Of a DNA stretch of 9,734 nucleotides, positions 1 to 6,728 are shown piece after piece; position 1 is the stretch's first letter, and each line of letters opens with the position of its first letter. Below the pieces are notes generated by a model that searched no databases, was not told where the DNA came from, and worked only from the letters and a program-made list of their open reading frames with translations. This DNA is from RGIG4034 sp045628945 (GTDB lineage: Bacteria; Bacillota; Clostridia; Lachnospirales; Lachnospiraceae): contig JAZQQG010000007.1 in NCBI GenBank assembly GCA_045628945.1, positions 1 to 9,734 on the forward strand, given 5' to 3'. Made by a program: the position numbers and the translations under genes.

Positions 1-254
1 GTATAGGTAACTTTTCCATGGAAGATTGTCTCTGCGGAAAATGTCGGGTGCCTACCCGGTCCTACAGAATCCTCCGCCGTTTGCTCTCCTTAGTGGGACT
101 AAGGGTTCCTGCCGAGATCTCAGGAACCGATCGCGGCGGCATCAACTCACATCCGTGATTCGTGATGCCTGGAATTGCCCTCCATGGCAATTCCCCGCCT
201 GTCTCCGAGCGGAACTCTAAGTCCCACTACAGCTCGAGCAAAAAGTCGCAGGAT
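1..254 (+). repeat. Interspersed ~250-bp repeat, copy A
   Basis: This stretch recurs at 9480-9734 in the same orientation. Aligned by eye, positions 9-254 differ at about 14 substitutions plus one inserted T in the other copy, roughly 94% identity. The first eight bases match poorly, and the left end may lie outside the window. It opens with a minus-orientation unit of the 38-bp family, including the palindrome TTCCATGGAA at 14-23, and then enters the strongly self-complementary core. No transposase, integrase or credible protein gene lies inside it. It could be a non-autonomous mobile element or a dispersed RNA gene; the sequence alone does not decide. Confidence 0.9.
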
Positions 255-256
255 TC
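43..256 (+). ncRNA. Candidate structured RNA, multibranched fold (copy A)
   Basis: Hand folding gives a leader hairpin 44-49/54-59 and then a long interrupted closing stem: 67-73 with 250-256, 75-76 with 247-248, 80-86 with 236-242, and 91-104 with 216-229 (one A-A mismatch, one G-U). It encloses four hairpins: 105-111/121-127; 138-144/163-169 with an inner 147-150/155-158; 171-179/186-194 (nine pairs, six-base loop); and a weak 195-198/209-212. The second copy changes mostly loops and mismatched positions. Two helix changes (44/59 U-G to C-G, and 111/121 G-C to G-U) keep pairing only on the + strand. I see no convincing promoter or terminator tied to it, so transcription is inferred. I do not recognise a known RNA family. 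Confidence 0.42.
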
Positions 257-339
257 CATAGGCCCGCGGCACCCTGCGTTTCCAGCGCGTGTATCTATCT
301 GCTAACCGGCTGCGTAGGCAGGGATCTAAAAGTATTCTT
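255..339. other. Gene-free linker between core repeat and 38-bp array
   Basis: There is no credible coding sequence here. It contains CCCTGC at 272-277, complementary to GCAGGG at 318-323, with CAGC 283-286 and GCTG 309-312 nested inside, so it may form a second imperfect hairpin beside the core fold. The last bases, about 323-339, resemble the tail of a 38-bp unit and may be a decayed first unit. The matching part of the second copy lies beyond the window, so I cannot tell whether this linker belongs to the repeated element. Confidence 0.4.
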
Positions 340-650
340 CATGCAACATACCGGCAGTGCATATGGAAAAGCTTTCTCTATGCAGTATACCGGGCGGCCC
401 CAAGGAAAAGACCCTTCATGCAGTAGACCGTGCGGCCCCAAGGAAAAGACTCTTCATGCAGGAGACCGGTCGGCCCCAAGGAAAAGACTCTTCATGCAGT
501 AGACCGGACAGCCTCGTGGAAAAGAATCTTCATGCAGTAGACCGGACGGCCTCGTGGAAAAGAATCTTCATGCAGTAGACCGGGCGGCCTCATGGAAAAA
601 GATTTTCATATGCTATACCGGACGGGCGCATGGGAAAGGATTTTTCGTGC
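340..650 (+). repeat. Tandem array of a ~38-bp unit, about eight copies
   Basis: The motif CATGCAGTAGACCGG recurs with its ATG at 341, 380, 418, 456, 494, 532, 570 and 608, giving spacings of 39, 38, 38, 38, 38, 38 and 38. A decayed ninth start lies near 646. A typical unit runs CATGCAGTAGACCGG, then RCGGCC, then a variable CTCGT or CCAAG, then GGAAAAGA and a T-rich tail. The central units are most alike and both ends are decayed, as expected for expansion by slippage or unequal crossing over. There are no unique spacers, so it is not a CRISPR array. The period is not a multiple of three, and short open frames across it (for example 357-578) look incidental. Confidence 0.93.
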
Positions 651-667
651 GATTAGCGTCTAGCGTG

Positions 668-790
668 CGAGAAAAAACTTTTCCGTGGAAGGCCGTCCAC
701 TTAAGCATACGTACTTTTCCATAGAAGGCCGTCCGTTTAAACATAGGTAACTTTTCCCTGTCATGCCGCCCGACTACCGCACATACCATG
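668..790 (-). repeat. Three diverged units of the 38-bp family, inverted
   Basis: Read on the minus strand, this stretch shows the same elements as the upstream array: GGACGGCCTTC followed by YATGGAAAAGT or a close variant, and an ATGCTTAA-like segment. On the + strand CTTTTCC starts at 678, 714 and 751, a 36-37 bp period. The third unit is the most diverged, but its minus-strand GCGGTAGTCGGGCGGC still matches the array's CAGTAGACCGGGCGGC. The direct array and these inverted units converge near 650-670, so a read-through transcript could pair between the two halves. The last unit ends about 30 bp before the -35 box of the heat-shock promoter. Confidence 0.75.
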
Positions 791-800
791 CGGTTTATAA
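776..800 (+). terminator. Possible weak terminator-like hairpin upstream of hrcA
   Basis: ACCGCA at 776-781 pairs with TGCGGT at 789-794 around a seven-base loop, and TTATAAATTTTT follows. The stem is short and the T run is interrupted, so this is a weak candidate. If real, it would shield the heat-shock promoter from transcription entering through the repeat island. The stem lies within or at the edge of the last inverted repeat unit and may simply be part of that unit. Confidence 0.25.
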
Positions 801-820
801 ATTTTTCACTTTTCGACTGG

Positions 821-849
821 TTGACAAGTGCGGGGCCTGGTGGTATCTT
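821..849 (+). promoter_or_regulatory. Sigma-A-type promoter of the heat-shock operon
   Basis: A perfect -35 box TTGACA lies at 821-826. After exactly 17 bases comes the -10 box TATCTT at 844-849, preceded by TGG, which gives an extended -10 (TGn). Transcription should begin near 856, a few bases before the CIRCE operator, the usual arrangement for HrcA-controlled operons. The stretch 794-814 upstream is A/T-rich and could act as an UP element. Confidence 0.85.
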
Positions 850-862
850 ATGTGTAAAGATG

Positions 863-889
863 TTAGCACTCCATATCGTCGAGTGCTAA
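863..889 (+). promoter_or_regulatory. CIRCE operator (HrcA binding site)
   Basis: TTAGCACTC at 863-871 and GAGTGCTAA at 881-889 form a perfect inverted repeat with a nine-base spacer, matching the CIRCE consensus exactly. It lies just after the predicted start of transcription, so it would act both as the DNA operator for HrcA and as a hairpin in the 5' untranslated region. This is autoregulation: the first gene of the operon encodes the repressor that reads the site, and GroEL availability is known to modulate HrcA activity. Confidence 0.98.
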
Positions 890-896
890 CAAGACG

Positions 897-902
897 AAAG
901 GA
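897..902 (+). promoter_or_regulatory. Ribosome binding site fixing the hrcA TTG start
   Basis: AAAGGA lies nine bases before the TTG at 912. The ATG at 903 is in frame with hrcA but is followed at once by TGA, and the ATG at 922 is in another frame. TTG is therefore the only initiator that gives the usual HrcA beginning (M-x-LDERK). Confidence 0.75.
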
Positions 903-911
903 TGTGAGTGC

Positions 912-1961
912 TTGCAGCTGGATGAGAGAAAGACAGTCATACTGAATGCCATCATTCGTAATTACTTAGAGACCGGCGAGCCGGTAGGCAGTCGTACCAT
1001 CTCCAAGTACACGGACTTGAATCTTAGCTCGGCAACCATCCGCAATGAGATGGCAGATCTGGAGGAGATGGGTTTTATTGAACAGCCCCATACTTCCGCC
1101 GGTCGTATTCCTTCCGATAAAGGCTATCGTTTCTACGTCGATCACCTCATGCGTGAGAACGAGGAAAAGATGAACAAGATGCAGGAGATGCTAGTCGAGA
1201 AGGAAGAAAAACTTGACCACATGCTGAAGCAGGCTGCGAAGGTTCTGGCACTGAACACGAACTACGCGACGATGATTTCCGCACCGCAGACGAAGAAGAA
1301 TAAGTTGAAGTTCTTACAGCTGTCGAAGGTGGATAAGAATCATCTTTTGACCGTAATCGTTATTGAGGGAAATCTCATTCGCAACACGCTGTTGGATGTG
1401 AAGGAAGAGTTAAATGACGAGACGGTGCTGAAACTTAACATTCTGTTAAACACGCACTTGAACGGAATGAGCGTGAACGAGATTAACCTGGGTGTCATTT
1501 CTGAGTTAAAGAAGCAGGCGGGCATCCACAGCGAAATCGTTTCCGAGGTTCTGGATGCGGTTGGCGAAGCCATCAATGCAGAAGAAGATTTAGAGATTTA
1601 CACCAGCGGAACGAACAACATTTTCAAGTATCCGGAACTTGCGGACCACGATAAAGCGAGTCACATCATTCACACCTTTGAAGAGAAGAATGCATTGAAT
1701 GAACTGGTTGCGGAGACTCTTGCAGAGGAAGGCTCCACCGGAATCCAGGTCTACATCGGAGAAGAGACACCGATTCAGAACATGAAGGATTGCAGTATTG
1801 TTACCGCCACGTATGATCTTGGTGAGGGCATGAAGGGTACCATCGGTATCATTGGTCCGAAACGAATGGATTACGAGAAAGTGGTATCGACATTGAAGTC
1901 TCTGCAGAATCAGTTAGAGAACCTCTACGATTCCAATAAGGACTCCGCAGGGGAAAAATAG
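912..1961 (+). CDS. hrcA: Heat-inducible transcription repressor HrcA
   Basis: This is the repressor of class I heat-shock genes. It binds CIRCE as a dimer and is kept active by the GroEL chaperonin; misfolded protein titrates GroEL and relieves repression. At 349 aa it has the family's usual length. The N-terminus (LDERK, residues 3-7) leads into a winged helix-turn-helix at about 22-77, with the conserved GSRTISK, SSATIRNEMADLEEMG and TSAGRIPSDKGYRFYVD segments. The C-terminal part keeps the family's YIGEE (281-285) and GTIGIIGPKRMDY (309-321) motifs. Translation starts at TTG behind AAAGGA, which may hold the repressor at low level. It is first in the operon, with its operator 23 bp upstream, and grpE starts 12 bp after its stop. 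Confidence 0.98.
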   Translation: MQLDERKTVILNAIIRNYLETGEPVGSRTISKYTDLNLSSATIRNEMADLEEMGFIEQPHTSAGRIPSDKGYRFYVDHLMRENEEKMNKMQEMLVEKEEKLDHMLKQAAKVLALNTNYATMISAPQTKKNKLKFLQLSKVDKNHLLTVIVIEGNLIRNTLLDVKEELNDETVLKLNILLNTHLNGMSVNEINLGVISELKKQAGIHSEIVSEVLDAVGEAINAEEDLEIYTSGTNNIFKYPELADHDKASHIIHTFEEKNALNELVAETLAEEGSTGIQVYIGEETPIQNMKDCSIVTATYDLGEGMKGTIGIIGPKRMDYEKVVSTLKSLQNQLENLYDSNKDSAGEK

Positions 1962-1973
1962 AAAGGACGTATT

Positions 1974-2585
1974 ATGGAAGACGAGCAGAAGAACACCGCT
2001 TCCGAAGAGGCCATGGGAGATGCTCAGGGCGGACAGGAAGCATGTGATACGGAAGCAACGGCAGAAGAGACGGTTACCGCAGAGGCAACCGGGGAAACTG
2101 CAGCCGAGAGTGGCAAGGAAAAGAAGAATCGTAAAGACAAGAAAGCGGATAAACTTCAGGAACGCATCGATGAGTTGGAGGATAAGGTAAAACGTCAGTT
2201 GGCCGAGTTCGAGAACTACCGTCGCAGAACAGATCAGGAGAAGAGTCAGCAGTATGAGGTCGGTGCCAAGAGCGTCATCGAGAAGATTCTTCCGGTGATT
2301 GATAACTTTGAGCGTGGCCTGGCAACGGTTCCCGAGGAGGAGAAGGATAGTCCTTTTGCACAGGGAATGAATATGATCTACAAGCAGCTGATGGCTGAGT
2401 TAGATAAGATGGACGTGAAGCCCATCGATGCTACCGGCAAGGAATTCGATCCGAATCTTCACAACGCAGTCATGCAGGTGGAGGATGCGGAGAAGGAGTC
2501 CGGTACCGTAGCGGTGGAATTACAGAAAGGATATACCTACAGAGGCTCAGTCGTAAGACCCAGCATGGTCTCTGTTGTACAATAA
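1974..2585 (+). CDS. grpE: Nucleotide exchange factor GrpE
   Basis: GrpE is the cytoplasmic cochaperone that, as a dimer, opens the DnaK nucleotide pocket to release ADP and reset the Hsp70 cycle. The protein has 203 aa, near the usual length. Residues 1-60 are a low-complexity acidic then lysine-rich tail, typical and poorly conserved. Residues ~58-92 form the long dimerising helix, with LAEFENYRRRTDQEK at 76-90. ILPVIDNFERGL lies at 105-116. The C-terminal beta domain holds GKEFDPNLHNAV (155-166) and the signature ELQKGYTYRGSVVRPSMVSV (182-201). It has AAAGGA six bases before its ATG. dnaK starts 16 bp after its stop. Confidence 0.98.
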   Translation: MEDEQKNTASEEAMGDAQGGQEACDTEATAEETVTAEATGETAAESGKEKKNRKDKKADKLQERIDELEDKVKRQLAEFENYRRRTDQEKSQQYEVGAKSVIEKILPVIDNFERGLATVPEEEKDSPFAQGMNMIYKQLMAELDKMDVKPIDATGKEFDPNLHNAVMQVEDAEKESGTVAVELQKGYTYRGSVVRPSMVSVVQ

Positions 2586-2601
2586 TTAGGAGGAAAAAAA
2601 C

Positions 2602-4482
2602 ATGGGAAAGATTATTGGTATTGACTTAGGAACAACGAACAGCTGTGTAGCTGTAATGGAAGGTGGTAAGCCCACCGTTATCGCAAACACCGAGGGAGCA
2701 AGAACGACTCCTTCCGTAGTAGCATTCTCCAAGACCGGAGAGCGTCTCGTAGGTGAGCCTGCGAAGCGTCAGGCAGTAACCAACGCGGACAAGACCATCG
2801 CATCCATCAAGAGACATATGGGTTCCGATTACAAGGTAGCAATCGATGACAAGAAGTACACTCCTCAGGAGATTTCCGCAATGATTCTTCAGAAGCTGAA
2901 GGCAGATGCTGAGAGCTACTTAGGCGAGAAGGTTACCGAGGCAGTTATTACGGTTCCCGCTTATTTCAACAACTCTCAGAAGCAGGCTACTCAGGATGCC
3001 GGTAAGATTGCAGGTCTGGATGTTAAGCGTATTATCAACGAGCCTACCGCAGCGGCTCTTGCTTACGGTCTTGACAACGAAAAAGAGCAGAAGATTATGG
3101 TTTACGACCTTGGTGGTGGTACCTTCGATGTTTCCATCATTGAGATCGGTGAAGGCGTTATCGAAGTACTTGCTACCAACGGTGATACTCGCCTTGGTGG
3201 TGATGATTTCGACCAGAAGATTATCAACTGGATGGTATCCGAATTCAAGAATGCCAACGGTGTTGATTTAAGCTCCGATAAGATGGCTATGCAGAGATTA
3301 AAGGAAGCTGCTGAGAAGGCGAAGAAGGAGCTTTCCTCCGCAACCACCACGAATATCAACCTTCCTTTCATCAGCATGAATGCAAGCGGTCCTCTTCATT
3401 TCGATATGAACCTGACCCGTGCGAAGTTCGATGAATTAACCAGAGATCTGGTAGACAGAACCTCGATTCCCGTACAGAACGCTCTGAAGGATGCAGGCAT
3501 TACCGCAGCAGAACTTGGCCAGGTATTACTGGTTGGTGGTTCCACTCGTATTCCTGCCGTTCAGGATCATGTACGTAAGTTAACCGGCAAGGAGCCTTCC
3601 AAGTCTCTGAACCCGGATGAGTGTGTTGCATTGGGTGCTTCCATTCAGGGTGGTAAGCTTGCAGGCGATGCCGGCGCAGGTGAGATTCTTCTTTTGGACG
3701 TAACGCCTCTGTCTCTTGCAATCGAGACCATGGGTGGTGTTGCAACCAGACTGATTGAGAGAAATACCACGATTCCTACCAAGAAGAGCCAGGTATTCTC
3801 CACTGCTGCAGACAACCAGACCGCTGTAGACATCAATGTATTACAGGGTGAGAGACAGTTTGCAAAGGATAACAAGTTACTGGGAACCTTCCGTCTCGAC
3901 GGTATTGCTCCCGCAAGACGTGGTGTTCCTCAGATTGAGGTAACCTTCGATATCGATGCAAACGGTATTGTAAATGTATCCGCAACCGATAAGGGTACCG
4001 GTAAGGAGCAGCACATCACCATTACTGCAAGCTCCAATATGTCCGATGATGATATCGATAAGGCAGTACGTGAGGCGCAGGAGTATGAGGCTCAGGATAA
4101 GAAGCGTAAGGAAGCCGTTGATTTAAGAAACGACGCAGATTCCTTTATCTTCCAGACGGAGAAGGCTCTTACCGACGTAGGCGATAAGATCGATGCATCC
4201 GAGAAGACAATGCTTGAGGATGAGATGAAGAGCATGAAGGATCTCTTAGAGCAGACCAAGGATGCCGAGATGACCGATGCTCAGGTTGACGAACTCAAGG
4301 CTGCATTTGAGAAGTTACAGCAGGATGCACAGAACCTCTTTACCAAGATGTATGAGAAGATGCAGGGCGCAGGCGCAGGTCCCGATATGGGTGCCGGTGC
4401 AGGTCCTGACATGGGCGCAGGTGCCGGCCCGAATATGGGTGGTGCCGATGATGTGGTAGACGGAGATTATCGCGAGGTATAA
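2602..4482 (+). CDS. dnaK: Chaperone DnaK (Hsp70)
   Basis: This is the ATP-driven chaperone that binds exposed hydrophobic segments of unfolded proteins, with DnaJ delivering substrate and GrpE exchanging nucleotide. It has 626 aa. The ATPase domain (about 1-360) shows IDLGTTNS (7-14), INEPTAAALAYGLD (145-158), DLGGGTFDVS (169-178) and LLVGGSTRIP (309-318). After IKRHMGSDYKV it goes directly to the DDKKYTPQEIS segment, lacking the ~24-residue insert of proteobacterial DnaK, a Gram-positive trait. The interdomain linker LLLDVTPLSL (363-372) leads to the substrate-binding domain and helical lid. The tail has three near-identical eight-residue GAGAGPDM repeats and ends DVVDGDYREV. A full AGGAGG at 2588-2593, eight bases before ATG, and lysines written almost only as AAG fit high expression. 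Confidence 0.99.
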   Translation: MGKIIGIDLGTTNSCVAVMEGGKPTVIANTEGARTTPSVVAFSKTGERLVGEPAKRQAVTNADKTIASIKRHMGSDYKVAIDDKKYTPQEISAMILQKLKADAESYLGEKVTEAVITVPAYFNNSQKQATQDAGKIAGLDVKRIINEPTAAALAYGLDNEKEQKIMVYDLGGGTFDVSIIEIGEGVIEVLATNGDTRLGGDDFDQKIINWMVSEFKNANGVDLSSDKMAMQRLKEAAEKAKKELSSATTTNINLPFISMNASGPLHFDMNLTRAKFDELTRDLVDRTSIPVQNALKDAGITAAELGQVLLVGGSTRIPAVQDHVRKLTGKEPSKSLNPDECVALGASIQGGKLAGDAGAGEILLLDVTPLSLAIETMGGVATRLIERNTTIPTKKSQVFSTAADNQTAVDINVLQGERQFAKDNKLLGTFRLDGIAPARRGVPQIEVTFDIDANGIVNVSATDKGTGKEQHITITASSNMSDDDIDKAVREAQEYEAQDKKRKEAVDLRNDADSFIFQTEKALTDVGDKIDASEKTMLEDEMKSMKDLLEQTKDAEMTDAQVDELKAAFEKLQQDAQNLFTKMYEKMQGAGAGPDMGAGAGPDMGAGAGPNMGGADDVVDGDYREV

Positions 4483-4511
4483 TCCGCCGGCAACGAAATG
4501 AGATTATAAAT

Positions 4512-4551
4512 CATAGGGAAGGGAGAGCATACAGGACTCTTCCTTCCTATG
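4512..4551 (+). other. Stem-loop between dnaK and dnaJ
   Basis: CATAGG at 4512-4517 pairs with CCTATG at 4546-4551. After a bulged G, AAGGGAGAG (4519-4527) pairs with CTCTTCCTT (4537-4545) through one G-U, giving about 15 pairs and a nine-base loop. Only TTGTTAAAAAAGG follows, with no T run, so this is not a standard terminator. By analogy with other dnaK operons it may protect the dnaK message, mark a processing site, or lower dnaJ output relative to dnaK. That role is inference. Confidence 0.6.
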
Positions 4552-4576
4552 TTGTTAAAAAAGGAAGTATAGAATT

Positions 4577-5746
4577 ATGGCAGATAAGAGGGACTATTAT
4601 GAGGTATTGGGCGTAGAGAAGAGCGCCGATGATGCCACATTAAAAAAAGCATATCGTGTCCTTGCAAAAAAATACCATCCCGATGCGAATCCCGGGGATG
4701 CCGAGGCGGAGAAGAAATTCAAAGAGGCTTCGGAGGCCTATGCGGTATTAAGCGATCCCGAGAAGAGACGCCAGTACGATCAGTTTGGCCATGCTGCTTT
4801 TGAACAGGGTGGCGGTGGCGGCTACTCCGGCGGCTTTGATTTTAACGGAGATTTCGGTGATATCTTTGGGGATATTTTCGGCGATCTGTTCGGCGGCAGA
4901 AGAGGGTCTTCCCGCGCAAACAACGGACCGATGAAGGGGGCTTCCATTCGCAAGAGTGTTCGCATTACCTTCGAGGAGGCGGTATTCGGTTGTGAGAAGG
5001 AACTGGAGTTGACCTTAAAGGATCCCTGCCCCCACTGTAACGGTTCGGGTGCGAAGCCGGGAACTACCCCGGAGACCTGTACCAAGTGTGGCGGTAAAGG
5101 CCAGGTGGTTTATAAGCAGCAATCCTTCTTTGGCGTAATCCAGAACGTGCAGACCTGTCCGGATTGTAACGGTTCCGGTAAGGTGGTCAAGGAGAAGTGT
5201 CCGGACTGTCGTGGAATCGGTTATGTTTCGAGTTTGAAGAAGATTAAGGTTACGATGCCTGCCGGTATTGATAACGGTACCTGCGTGCGAATCTCCGGTA
5301 AGGGGGAGCCCGGTACCAATGGCGGTGCAAGAGGTGATCTTTTGGTTGAGGCGGTTGTATCCAGACATCCGATCTTCCAGCGTCAGGATTATGATATCTA
5401 TTCTACGGTACCGGTATCGTTCCCGGTAGCGGCTTTGGGCGGCGATGTGGTAATCGATACGGTGGACGGCAAGGTCATTCAGGAAGTGAAACCCGGCACT
5501 CAGACGGATACCCGCGTGCGTCTTCGCGGCAAAGGTGTTCCGTATCTGAAGAATCCGAACCAGCGTGGCGATCACTATGTGACCTATGTTGTGCAGGTTC
5601 CCGAGAATCTGAGCAGGGAAGCCAAGGAGCTTCTTGCACAGTACGATAAGGCGGCCGGCGATTCTCTGAATGCGGCAAGTCGTGTTACCGGGGATAAAAA
5701 CGATAACGATCCGAAGAATTCGAAGAAAAAAGGAATCTGGAAGTAG
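4577..5746 (+). CDS. dnaJ: Chaperone DnaJ (Hsp40, type I)
   Basis: DnaJ stimulates DnaK ATPase and hands it unfolded substrates in the cytoplasm. At 389 aa it is a full-length type I J-protein. The J domain (about 5-70) has the essential HPD at 34-36. A Gly/Phe-rich linker runs ~77-110 (GDFGDIFGDIFGDLFGG). The zinc domain has all four CXXCXGXG-type modules: CPHC 151-154, CTKC 168-171, CPDC 194-197 and CPDC 208-211. The C-terminal beta domains follow, with GKGEPG (241-246) and LRGKGVPYL (316-324). The tail is lysine-rich. AAGGAAG precedes the ATG. Two A7 tracts (4642-4648 and 4666-4672) encode Lys-Lys pairs in the J domain, unlike the AAG-dominated dnaK. prmA begins nine bases after its stop. 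Confidence 0.99.
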   Translation: MADKRDYYEVLGVEKSADDATLKKAYRVLAKKYHPDANPGDAEAEKKFKEASEAYAVLSDPEKRRQYDQFGHAAFEQGGGGGYSGGFDFNGDFGDIFGDIFGDLFGGRRGSSRANNGPMKGASIRKSVRITFEEAVFGCEKELELTLKDPCPHCNGSGAKPGTTPETCTKCGGKGQVVYKQQSFFGVIQNVQTCPDCNGSGKVVKEKCPDCRGIGYVSSLKKIKVTMPAGIDNGTCVRISGKGEPGTNGGARGDLLVEAVVSRHPIFQRQDYDIYSTVPVSFPVAALGGDVVIDTVDGKVIQEVKPGTQTDTRVRLRGKGVPYLKNPNQRGDHYVTYVVQVPENLSREAKELLAQYDKAAGDSLNAASRVTGDKNDNDPKNSKKKGIWK

Positions 5747-5755
5747 GAGACATAC

Positions 5756-6715
5756 GTGAAATACTACAAATTATCGATTAAGACAACCGTAGATGCGGAA
5801 GATATTATTATCAGCACGTTGTATGACATCGGCTTAGAGGGCGCAGAGATTGAGGATCATGTGCCCCTTACCGAGGAAGAAAAAGAGCAGATGTTTGTGG
5901 ACATTTTGCCCGATCAGGGACCTGATGACGGACTTGCTGTACTGAATTTCTATGTGGAGGATGACGGCAAGACGGAGATCGACTCCATTGTGCGCAAGGC
6001 GGCAGAGGAACTGGAGGGTCTGAAGGACTTTATGGATATCGGAGAGGGCAGTATTGCGTTATCCGAGACCGAGGACAAGGACTGGATCAACAACTGGAAG
6101 GAATTTTTTCACCAGTTTATGATTGATGATCTTCTCATTGTGCCCTCCTGGGAAGAGATTCGTCCCGAGGACCGAGACAAGGAGATTCTGCATATCGATC
6201 CCGGTACTGCGTTTGGAACCGGTAAGCATGAGACTACACAGTTATGTATCCGTCAGTTGAAAAAGAGAATGAAGGCCGGAGATGAGATCCTGGATGTCGG
6301 AACCGGTAGCGGAATTCTGGGCATTGTTGCCTTGATGAACGGAGCCGGTCATGTAGTGGGTACCGATCTGGATCCCTGTGCCATTACGGCTTCCGGCGAG
6401 AATATGGACCGTAACGGCATCGACCGCAAGGACTTTGATGTGATTCTTGGCAATGTGATTACCGAGAAGAGCATCCAGGATGAGGTCGGCTACGAGAAAT
6501 ATGATATTGTTCTTGCGAATATATTGGCAGAGGTATTGGTGCCTCTGACGCCGGTCATCGTTCCGGCACTGAAGAAGGGCGGCATCTATATCACCTCCGG
6601 AATTATTAAGGAGCGTGAGGAGATGGTAAAGGCGGCTGTAGAGGCGGCAGGACTTACCATCCTTGAGGTTACCCATATGGGTGACTGGGTCAATGTAACC
6701 GCCATGAAGCAGTAG
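5756..6715 (+). CDS. prmA: Ribosomal protein L11 methyltransferase PrmA
   Basis: PrmA uses S-adenosylmethionine to trimethylate ribosomal protein L11. The product has 319 aa, normal for the Gram-positive form. The N-terminal substrate-recognition part (about 1-110) precedes DKDWINNWKEFFHQF (108-122). DPGTAFGTGKHETT (148-161) is the family signature. The SAM-binding motif LDVGTGSGILGI is at 179-190, the acidic GTDLDP that contacts the ribose is at 202-207, and the active-site-like LANILAEVL is at 253-261. It starts with GTG; AGGAGA overlaps the dnaJ stop and sits five bases upstream, suggesting translational coupling. Placement of prmA behind dnaJ is a recurrent Bacillota arrangement. Confidence 0.96.
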   Translation: MKYYKLSIKTTVDAEDIIISTLYDIGLEGAEIEDHVPLTEEEKEQMFVDILPDQGPDDGLAVLNFYVEDDGKTEIDSIVRKAAEELEGLKDFMDIGEGSIALSETEDKDWINNWKEFFHQFMIDDLLIVPSWEEIRPEDRDKEILHIDPGTAFGTGKHETTQLCIRQLKKRMKAGDEILDVGTGSGILGIVALMNGAGHVVGTDLDPCAITASGENMDRNGIDRKDFDVILGNVITEKSIQDEVGYEKYDIVLANILAEVLVPLTPVIVPALKKGGIYITSGIIKEREEMVKAAVEAAGLTILEVTHMGDWVNVTAMKQ

Positions 6716-6728
6716 GGAGAGAGTACGT

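Noticed and set aside
26..220. 64-codon open frame (TTG start) inside the ~250-bp repeat
   Set aside because: It has no spaced ribosome site and sits on the palindromic core. In copy B the one-base insertion changes its end. Substitutions between the copies fall on first and second codon positions about as often as on third positions, so there is no sign of protein selection.
357..578. 73-codon open frame across the 38-bp array
   Set aside because: The period is not a multiple of three, so the frame reads the same repeat in rotating phases. The protein pattern (LHAVDR recurring) is a by-product of the DNA repeat, and no ribosome site is seen.
340..650. CRISPR array
   Set aside because: Units follow one another at 38-39 bp with no unique spacers between them, and there are no cas genes in the window.
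763..945. 60-codon open frame before hrcA
   Set aside because: It runs through the promoter, the CIRCE operator and the start of hrcA in another frame, and its content matches no protein feature.
5015..5575. 186-codon minus-strand frame opposite dnaJ
   Set aside because: Shadow of the dnaJ reading frame, with no ribosome site and low-complexity content.
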